A stretch of 64,000 bases of DNA from Acanthosepion esculentum. Its lineage: Eukaryota > Mollusca > Cephalopoda > Sepiida > Sepiidae. A program made the position numbers and the translations under genes. Positions within the stretch are counted from its first letter, which is position 1, and each line of letters starts with the position of its first letter. The DNA lies in the NCBI GenBank assembly GCA_964036315.1, contig OZ038496.1, positions 21,586,685 to 21,650,684 on the forward strand, read 5' to 3'. Under the pieces are notes generated by a model that did not search any database, was not told the DNA's origin, and saw nothing but the letters and a program-made list of their open reading frames with translations. Shown here piece by piece: positions 50,463-61,200 of the stretch.

Positions 50463-52230
50463 TTTTTCACCATTTTAATCATCGAAAAAAAAAAATTACT
50501 AAAAAATATCCATGATGAGCATAAGTATGTCCAACTAGTAGCAGCACAATGCAACTTAGAGCATAAAAGTGAAATTGAATTCCACCATGTGGAAAAACTT
50601 GCACCCATTGACATTCATCAAAACTTGTTGAATGTGTAGATCAAGCAGTGACTCTGAATACAATAAGGTGGTGAATAATGTATCAACAGTAACAACAGTG
50701 ATGTGTATGACAAGCCACATTCAGATAGACTGTAGCGACTTTTACTACTTGTACTTGACCACCAAACTAAAAATGATAAAAAGTATAGTTACGAAGAGTT
50801 GCCGCTAGATGGCACTAAAGACTCGATGAGCAAGGTCAGTTAATGTGTATAATGGGAAGAGAATTGCAATCTTACCATTTCTTCTTCAGTTCCCAAAAGG
50901 CCTTCAATAATCTGTTAGGCAGGTTGTTGCAAGTTTTAAATTGCTTCATGAGTGTCTCATAGTTTGAACACCAGCAAGATGGCCAAGCCACCATCTACTG
51001 AACACTGGTAGTTATACTCTAAATGCAGTTAAAAATTGAAAAACAAAGGCAGCTCAAATACTACTACATCAAACAAAATTACGGTAGAAATACAATCTGA
51101 GAGGTTCTCTCTCTCACTGTCTTTGGTTAAGTTTGGTTGAAATTTCAGACTAAGATACTTTTTACCATTTGGCATGCCAGGAAATTTAACTGCTGTTCCA
51201 TCTTCTTTGATATGTCTTTTCAGGACATGGATGGTCATGGTTATCTTTAAGTAACTTTGCCCCCTACCATTCCTTTGTTTTTGTTTTGTCATCCATTCCC
51301 TCAATCTCAAGTAGGTTATTTAGTTTCCTCTGTTTCTCTCTTTTTCAATATGTCCTGTGAGTGTTAAATTCTCTAAGCTTTCTTTCCTCATTGTGTCCTA
51401 GAAATTTCAGCTGTCTCTTTCTGATCATTAGCAACAGTTTTCTTGTAGTTCCTATTTTTCTTAATTTGAGATAAAGACAAAACAAAATGCATAGAATTGG
51501 TTTAATTATATTTTTGAACCAATTTCTTCTTTCAGGAATTCAACAAATCATGTCTGTTCAAGATACTGCTCAATGAAATCTTAGTCTCTCAAAGAAAGAT
51601 TCCAGCTCTCCAAGAATGGTTGTCTCGACCCACACTTGGAAAGAAACTCCTTTCACTAACATCAAGTGTCTGCTCCCAGGCTTTGCTGCCCTACTCAGCT
51701 ACAGAACTGAGTGAAGCTGAAGACAACTGGACCATCCTCACTTTGGCATTATCATCAAGCTCACAATCAGGTAATTCCATAATTCTTTCTTTTTGTTGCT
51801 TCCTAAAATGGTACTTAAATTATGGACAATGCATGGCCATATTGTGAAAAACTCTGTTGGTGTGAATTAGCCACATGCAGAACAAGGCAAACATGTCTAT
51901 AAAAAATGTTTTACATCTATTTCTTTGTGAAAGTGAACACTTGTTTAAATCACAAAATAATTAGAATAAGGTATATGAAGATGCATGAATGATAAACATA
52001 GGCTTTAGATGAAAAAACTACATTTCTTCTTAACTCTGAGCTAGCCCTATTTGCTGTTGGACTTCTGCTATTATGGTCTCTTCTATTTTTCAATTGGTCA
52101 AAACTCTGACTCAATCACAGAGCCAATCACAGATAGGAATGGATCCCAGTATATCCCTTCCACCAAAAAGCCAATGATAAGTCTTTCAGCTCTATCCTCT
52201 TACCATTTAACCATATCTCAATTTTGATTT

Positions 52231-52267
<37 letters not shown>

Positions 52268-55200
52268 CAAAGTTAAAGCTATAGCCAATTAGCACTTTAA
52301 AAATTTTTCTAAATTCATTAATCTTTAATAACATGAATCCACCATTTTGTAACTTGATGCAGATTAAGACTTGTAAATGCTAAAATTTGTCTAAGAATGA
52401 TCTCAAAATGTGCATGACCATCAGCTGTTCCAAAAAATTTTGAACCCAACAATCTTAATGACATGATGGCAGGAAATGAATACTTTTTTAATAAAGGTTG
52501 CTTCTACAGGTCATTTTGGCCATAGTTTGTCTTCAGGGGTTCTCCTTACACTGATAACACTTAGCAGTCCAACATCTGATCACTGCATTGAAGAGCAGTA
52601 CTGATGCTAGGCATTTTGCATGCTGTCATAGATTCATTTGGTACTGATTTAGATAATAATGGCACAAGTAGAAAAATAAGCAAAAATCTCCATCTGATAG
52701 TAGTTGATCTTATAAACTGTTTTGTATACATATATCCTTGAAAGAAAATCTTCTCTTTTCCTTTACTACTTAATATGACTTCCATAATGGGGTTGTGGTA
52801 GAGCCACTGAGATCAATGGTATGTACTCAAGTACATACCATTGATCTGGACAACTGAACCAGAAATAAATAAATAGATAACAACTGTCCTCTGAAGAGTA
52901 ATTTAACTTTAAATAGCTTAAAATTAAACACCTACTGGTGTTTAATTTTAAGCTGTTTAAAGAGTCTGTTTTTCATTTGTGCCATTATTAACGTTCACCA
53001 TTTGATACAAATCAATAACAAAAATTCAAATAGTGCAATGCTTTTCAGATTTTCATCAGCCATTGTTAATTGCTTCAATTTTTGCTTGTAAAATGTAAGT
53101 CACAAGAAAATATCAATAAAATGAGAATATTCAAATTTTTTCCAAAATAATATGTAAGTGTAATGAAGTATTGTCATATATTACAAATGAGGACACAAAT
53201 CTGAATCTCTCGTATGTAACATTGCATTTTATTCAACTTGGTCTTCATCAGTTACCATCAATGTGTGTAGCTCTGACCCTCAGCTGAATGTGGACCTTAC
53301 ATTCTCCTCTGCAATGTCTGTGAAACTGCTCTTCTCCTTTCAGCAGTGAATGTTCATATATCTGTTATATGGTTTTTTTCCCTATGAGTGCATTCCAAGT
53401 GCATCTGGTTGATCACATGGGTCTGCACTTGGTAGCTAGAGGGTCACTTCAGGTCAATCTTGCACTTGGCTTTTTGGGGAGGATATTGAGTGCAAGGTCT
53501 ATTCTGACATGTTCTGTGGTGAGACAAATACTATGTAAGCAAAATATTCTAATAAAGTAATAAAATTAAATAATAATTTGTAATCACTGAAAAGGAGAAA
53601 GGAATGTTGTTCATGTGCAAAACTCTTTGAACTCTTTTTGTGCTATGATAAATCAAGGTAATAAGTAAGGATAATATTTCTACTTATTACTGAGTGGAAA
53701 CAAATTTTGAGCAAGTAAAAAGGTTAATAGGAGTAGATAGGTTTGCCTACCATGCGTTTCACACTCCTCTCCCGTCTTTTCAACAGGAGTAGAGGTTTAT
53801 TTCTTGTTTCCTCTTTAGGATTGGGTTTCCAGTTCCTTCTACAGTCTTTTCAACTCTATACTTCTAGCATCTCCACCTAAACTAAATTTTATTTACTATT
53901 TATTTTTTTCTAAATCGATTAGATCACCAGGTTCACACTTCTCAGTCTTTTGAACAGGAGTAGACGTTTATCTCTTGTTTCCTGTTTAGGATTTTGTAAA
54001 GTTTTTTTTAATTCTCTTTCAATCCCAGTAGCCACTTGCATCTTAGTGGCATTACCGCCTTGCTTGAGGTGAATTGATTTAAAAAGAAATTAAATATGTA
54101 ACCTGATGTCTACTTTAATTTTATATTTGTTTTATAGTCATTGCTAGCACTTTATCTGTTTCTCTTTTTTAACCATTTCAAGAGCCTTTACTGAAAACAG
54201 AATACATTGAAGACATTCTGCATAGAATTCATCAAACCCTGAGAGAACTTGGCGAGTCTAAAGACTGTGATAAGGTTGACCATTCTGTACTGTTTGTGGC
54301 CAGGGTTATGAGTAGCTTCTTCCAAGGTTTACAGGTGAGAATAAAGACTGAATTATCTTTTTATAATATGAACGATTGTTGTTCTTGCTTAGAGAGTAGG
54401 ATGGATCCAATGTATCATCATTCTCCATTTTAAAAATTTCATACACAGGCATTGCTTGATATTGTTTCAATTGGGTCCACAATGGTATCTTGTGTTGATC
54501 ATACTCAACAAGGAGATACTGAAAAGTTCTTGGTTTGGCCCAATTCCAAAATCAGTATTTTAAAGACCAAAATACTAACTCGCCAGCTTGAGAGGATAGT
54601 CTATCTAAAAGAAGGAAAATTCTGAATTTAAACCTCTGCTGCCTTGCAGCCATAGCCAATCATGGAATAGGCTTTGAGATTAAACCCTGAGGACCAATCC
54701 GAAGCTGGAGTCACTAAGACAGTCCGATGTTATGTTCAACTTTGTTCTGGCAACTCCTGCTACAACACCGGTGCCACTCTATATTGGACTCTACCTTTCC
54801 CTTGGACAACATCAGTTTTATGGAGAGAGGAGACATGTATCGTGGGCAACTACTGATCTCATAAAACCCTGCCCAGGTCTGTGCCCTGGTGAGGACATGG
54901 GAAGCAACAGTCTACTGATGGGAGGATTCTGAAAGACCCTTTTATATAGGGAACTGGCCACCAGCAAGAGGGCACAAGGTCAACCTGATCGCTTCAAGGG
55001 CATCTGCAAAAGTGACATGTGGGTGATGGATGTGGCCATCAAGATGTAGGAAGACGTTGCTATTTACACCAAGGGCTGGAGTCATGAGTGAAGAAATGGA
55101 GACTTGCCACCAGTATGAAGCTAGCTCAAAAGAAAGAAAACAACACCACAACATTGGGGAGAGTGTCTTCACATGCAGTGGTTGCAATCAAGACTGTCAC

Positions 55201-58200
55201 CCCTCTGTATGCCGGTACAGCCTTAACAGATGCTGCACCACCATCAGGTGCTCAGGCATAACTTTTTGGATGCAGATCCATGGTTTCTCAAGATCAGATG
55301 CCACATACTATACTAATTTGGGGGAAATGTTCTAACCAAAAACTTTTCCTTTGTTCATACAGAGATACAAAGGGATATGTGTATAGATAAATGTACAGGC
55401 ATCATGTATTTATTTAGACTATAAAACAGGTTTCCGGTCTGCTTTGTGGCAGAAATAGTGTAGAACTAACATTTTACTAATGGAATACAAAGGGACTGAA
55501 GGTGATTCACTACAATTGGCATGGCAAATATTGGCTGTGAAGGTTAGAACTAGTGGAACTAAGGAATTTAGTTTGTCTGAACATTTTCCAGAATAGCAAC
55601 GTTTCATCTGTGGGAAAGGGGCTGTAAGTTGGAAAGTAATTCATTACCCACAAGTCCACATAGACGCTTTTGGACTCTATCAAGGATGGGAAATGAAGAC
55701 AAATTATCTAGAATATCTTTTACTCTTCACATATTTAGGCTCACATGCTCTTCAGCCTTCATTAGGTAATTAGGTATATGTTGCATAAAGACTAGAAGGG
55801 ATACCTCACATTGACTGAAGAGATACTAACTCCAAATATAACACAGGAAAAATATGTCCTTTAAGAGATTTTTTACACAACAAAACATGAAAAAAAAAAA
55901 GTCTATTTACACCTGAAAAAGTGGCTGGTTATTGAAAAAATATTCTGATGCATGAAATGAAAAAGAAGTAGTCTCTTAGTTTGATATGACTTCTGGATAC
56001 ACATTATTCTTGCTTCTCTTCTTGGGTGCCAGTATAAAAAGCTTGTTTAGGGATCCAACCATCGAATAACCAACATTAAGCTGGCCAAAGAGAAGTTAGT
56101 GATCTTCAGATTGTTGATGGTCATGACAAAATGGAGTCTGAGAATTGAGATTGCTTGAGTTCAAAGAGAAAGTCTCTTGGAATTATGGTGATCTTGGGAA
56201 TGAACGCATGAAATTACTATATTTAACTCAAAATGGTATGTTTGTGCTCTTTAATGATATCTGCTGGCCTTAAATGACATGAGGTCAAACTCATAACCTC
56301 AGTCACAACTGGATGTCTTGTGTATCTTAATGCAAAAATGAATTTTATTTGATTATGACCATGGTACAGAAACACAAACATAAGTTTCCAATCATATAAT
56401 ATAGTGGAACCTAAGTTCATAAATTTAATTCGTTCCTGAAGGCCATTCGTAACCTGAAATGTTTGTAAACCAAAACTATTTTTCCAGTAAGAATCAATGT
56501 AGAGAAAAAAAAGTCACAGTACAATAAAATTGGAAAAGAAAAGCATGCCACAACACATGAATGTATACAACACGATGGTTGTCTCAGAAATTATTCTGTT
56601 TGGGTTAACTTGGTTTGACAATGTTCGAGAGGCATTTTCATCTCAAAGTTTCTGTTCGAAAATGGATTTGTTCGACATGTGAGACATTCAAGAACTGAGG
56701 TTGCTCTGTAATTGTGCTTGCCCCTCCCTTCATTTGTTTGCATGACTATTATGTCCTGCCAATACCTCATAAATAATGAACTATTCTGTTTTGATCACAT
56801 GAGAAGACAAGACATATCAAAAATGCTAATTGGTTTCAGTGAGAAAATGAAAGAAAGAAGGGAAGATGAAAGTGTTTTAGGTCTGTTTCTGTGAAATGCA
56901 AAATTTGCCAATTTCAGATCTTTTCATTTCTACCTCCTTATATTTAAAAATAACAACCAGCATTCATATTTATGATTGTTATTGCAATATTTTATTAAAG
57001 TTGTTAAGCTCAAATATTTAACGATGTGATAGGGAAATTCTTATGGATATTTTATTGCCTTACAACTTGCCATGAGCTTATTCAATCATTAACTGGAGAA
57101 TTAAGATTCATCATAAATTTGAAATAGGAAAACCGTAAAATTCTCACGGGTTAAAACTTGTATTAATAATAGTATACTCATTAACAATTACTTAGAAGAT
57201 TTGATTAAAATTAAAAGGGAATCATGTGATCACTTGATAATGTCCCAAACATCAGGAACATAGGGTTTGGGTTATTGTTGGTCATTCCAAAATAATGTAA
57301 TGTGCCAACATCAAAATACAAGACAACTTTCAACTGTAAACCTTTTAAATAGAGAATGGAACTTTCTGCTTTAAATCAAAATGAAAACATTGAAACAGAA
57401 TGTCCAAAAAGAAGTTTTCATGGCTAAATCAGTCTCTGGACCATTCTGGATCATGGAATAAAATCCTTCTACTTCTGTGTGCCATATCCCTTCAGGATGT
57501 TTGCAATCGTGACTCTACACAATTTCTTGTATTTGGCAAACTCATGTGAGTCCAGGTAATGAAAAAAAAAATGACACAAAATATGGAATTCAAACAAACA
57601 ACAATTAATTAAATGTATTAACAGGATATGTTACAGAAGCATAAAGAAAGAAATGAAGTTGAAGTTATGAACATTTCAATATAATCTTTAGTTTGTATCT
57701 CTGAAGTGCTTGCATGCTGCTCCAAAAGGGAAAAGAGAAAGATCCTTTCAAATATTGTGCCACCTGTGATTATCGTCAATGGGTGGTAATCTAACAATTG
57801 AATGCTGGATGATCTCATGAAGACTACTTCTTCCATATCCCTTCAGGTCTCCACATTTTCCTGTCCTTCATAGCTTTTAGTAAAATTTGACTTTTTGCTA
57901 TCTCTCCTAAACCCTGTTCTGCCAACCATTTACACATACTCATTTGGTAGGTTATGTGCTGTTTTCCTCTGTCCCTCTTGCCTTCAATATATCCTGTGGG
58001 TATCAAATTTTCTAAGCCCTTTTTCCTCATTATATATATTCCAAATATCTCTGATGTAAAGTATAAGTATTTTTTTCCCATTTTCTCTAAAACTTAATTG
58101 TTGCTCACCTGTTGAATCCATGGTATTCTCAGCATCCTTCTATAGAACCACATTTCTATTGCTTCGAGTTTCTTCATTTGTGAAAAGATGGTCCAAACTA

Positions 58201-61200
58201 TTCCAAAATGTTTGCTTAATGTGTTCAATGCAATCTGCTTGGCAGTTTTACAAGAAATAATGAATAAATTCAATGCATAAAATAGTAGAAAAAATAAACT
58301 TATTTAAAGTCAACTAAATTTTAAATTGGACAATAATCTTATTGTTCATATCATTAAATAAATACTCTTGTTTGAAAATACATATATCTACTTTGTTTTT
58401 TGTTTTTTTGTCTCTGTAATTGTCACATTTGTTTCTTTGATTTCTAATTCATGTTTCAGGATTGTTCTTGGTTGTCATCTGCAGAAGACTTACTTCTCAT
58501 TATGTTTCTCTTTTCCTTGGATAATGATTTAAAAATTTCTGGTAAGTTCAACTTCATTAAATTTTTTATTAATAAAGTTACTCACATTAACCTAAAAGCT
58601 CAAGCCTTTTCAGATCAAGACTTTCATATAGATGTCCTGCATGGTGCCAAACTCATTCAGAAATATCTAAACAACTGCTTTCTAAGATCAATGATTAAAA
58701 TGTCTCTGAGCAAATGAACTCTGTAGGTCCTAGAGAAAACCATCCTTCTTGGAACCTCATAGGCTGGCACTACAGAATCACAAACAACTGTACCAAAGAA
58801 CAGAAACTGCATTACTTAAGGACTTTCAACAGCAGCAACAGCTAAAATGGATATCTCTTGTAGCTTGAAAAATAATCACATAATCAAGATGTTGCCATTA
58901 CTCGATACTTTAAACAAAAGGTTAGGAAGGAAACTACTATCAATACTGGAATGAATGAGTGATAACAGTGAACTTAAGAAACATATTTTCTTGAAAAGTT
59001 GTTTAAATAGAAAAGTTTATAAATTTCAACTAAAAGTAGCACTGACAGTTTGGTCAGTGAATGCTAAATGTTTCCTTATAAAGAGATGGTCAGTATTACC
59101 ATTACATTTTCTTTTTTGTATTACTGAATAAAATTAATAAATGATCAAGAAAACTCAGTTCAGTGTTCAAAGAAAAAGAAAAATATCTTTTTTGGAAAAT
59201 TATAAATTTTAAAAAGAAAAAGTTTTTCTGTTTGAATTTCTGGGATGACAAGTTATCATTATTTACATTGTTTACAGTCAGACTTGTGTCTTCATCTTTG
59301 TTGTTCTCTGGTGCCTCTAGGTAACCTTCAGGGAAATTTGAATTGAACCCTTTATTTAATCTATAGGAGTACATTGTTCTTGTTCCACTGTCTGTGTTTA
59401 GGGATATCTCATCTTGTTCTTATTGCTCACTCTATTTCTACAGAGTTGAACCACTAGTTCAGTGACTGAATTTACAAAATTTGAAAACCACAACTTTAAT
59501 TCACTAGGCCATTGTCTTGTGGGACAATCCTGAATCTAGAACTGAGAGCCTTAATCCTAATATTCTCATTGCCTGCCTTGCTGTTATGCTTGACAGTCTT
59601 TGCCTGCTACTGTTAAAGCTTTTGTAGTCATACATGGCTCTCTCTCTCCTGTCATTTCTGTTTAATTAATGGTTCCCTTATTGTATTTATTTCTATGCTA
59701 GGTCTACTGAGGAGGCCAACATGGCATAATGTAGTAGTGCACAATAGTCAAAATGTGATGGCAAAAACAAGCACAGTAATCAGTTTGATACAAGATAAAT
59801 TAATGTTTAAGGTTAACTAAGAAAATGAGATTTGACTGGAATGTATGTAGTTATTTTGAATATTTCAAGAACTCGTTGTGTGGCCTTGATGTAACTTGAC
59901 CATATTCAGAGAGGACCTTACTGTGCATGCATATACAGACACTATTGCTTGTTAATGAACGTGCATCTTGATCCTGAATAGTTTCACATTCCTTAGCAGT
60001 GAGACCCCATTCATAATGACCATGCAAATAGATTCTTTGTCTCATGCAGGGTGTTTTTGTTTTTTTTTAAATATTGTGTTATCCAGGATATTCTCCTACC
60101 TCTTCTGAATTTAGATTTATATCCCTGGCTTTTCTCCACAACTAAAAATCACCATTGAAATGCTATGAAGGAGAATACAAGTTTTTGCATGGCAGTAGCA
60201 GAGTACACAATGGAATAAAGGAAAAATGTTTCCCTCCATCATAACACTGGGCTGCAAACAGTAAGAATATCATAGGAAAAAATTCTGGAACTTAGTTGAT
60301 CTGTTCTAACCCACCCACTTTATTCACCCAACCCTGGACCAACAAATTGCTACCTTTTTTGATCACTGCAAAATACTTTGATGGAGAAAATTTTCTCTAA
60401 TAAAAACCAGATTCAAGAGTTTATCAAAAATGTTTTCACATCAAAACCTGAAGAATTTTATTCAAAAGGTATTGAAGAGCTGCCTGATAAATGTCAACAA
60501 GTCATTTAATTAATGGTGAATATATAATTGAATAAAATGTAATTGAACTTTATTTTTTTGAAGAATAAGATTGATAAGCAAAAACAGCAATTAAAACTCA
60601 ATCTAATAGTTGGATCAGTTAGTAAATGTTCTCTTTGTAATTACTATAGACAATGATCATATTCAAAATCCCTGTTACTACATTCTTTTATAGTTGAATT
60701 CTCTATGTAATAAGTCCAGGTTCTATGATCGTTCCACTCTCAAAGATGCTTCTTGTTTTGAACATCTGTTGGGACTCAAATTCACCTCAAACCTCAACTA
60801 GAACTTATATAGACAATCCATTGCTAAAGATGTTGGAAAAATGTTCAGCTCCGTATACTGCTCTAGAAAGTAACTGATTCAACCTGCCATTCATCTTTAC
60901 AAGAGTCCGATCAGACCAAAAATGGATTATCTAGGCTGGATCTGCCCAATCCTCTCTTTCCAGCCTTGACAGTGTCTATAACCCCTTTACCACAGATGCA
61001 ACATCACAAGTGTATTGCAAATCCAGGGAAAAAGTTCAGACGAACTACATTCATTAATTCTACCAGTTCAGACCTTTACAGCTAAGACCCACCATGCCAT
61101 ATACACAAGGGTGAACTATTGTCATTCCCTTCATATTCCATTGGTAAGAAAAAAGTAACATTCAGACAGCTTTCCAATAGCCACTGCTTTGTGGAACCAA

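Larger units (their letters stand above)
47242..51535 (+). other. LTN1: LTN1 intron 10
   Basis: 4.3 kb. Holds a deleted mariner-like transposon, a MITE, an AT tract and an RTE-like remnant near the 3' end. The stretch 48925-51220 has no recognisable element apart from a T-run at about 50429-50459. Confidence 0.85.
51771..54182 (+). other. LTN1: LTN1 intron 11
   Basis: 2.4 kb. Contains two strong palindromes (52809-52962), a two-copy repeat near the 3' end and a T-run at about 52227-52262. Confidence 0.85.
54335..58459 (+). other. LTN1: LTN1 intron 12
   Basis: 4.1 kb. Holds a LINE tail with zinc finger, a probable MITE, repeat U1 copy 2 and an RTE-like tail. The stretch 55340-56390 is unrecognised. 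Confidence 0.85.

Noticed and set aside
55030..55335. 101-codon frame with several cysteines as a possible small secreted protein
   Set aside because: The cysteine-rich part is the C-terminal finger of a LINE, and the preceding text matches LINE tail motifs.
58542..58717. Continuation of the exon 13 frame into the intron
   Set aside because: A strong donor (gtaagt) at 58542 and perfect frame joining to exon 14 explain the exon end. The read-through is repeat U2 text.
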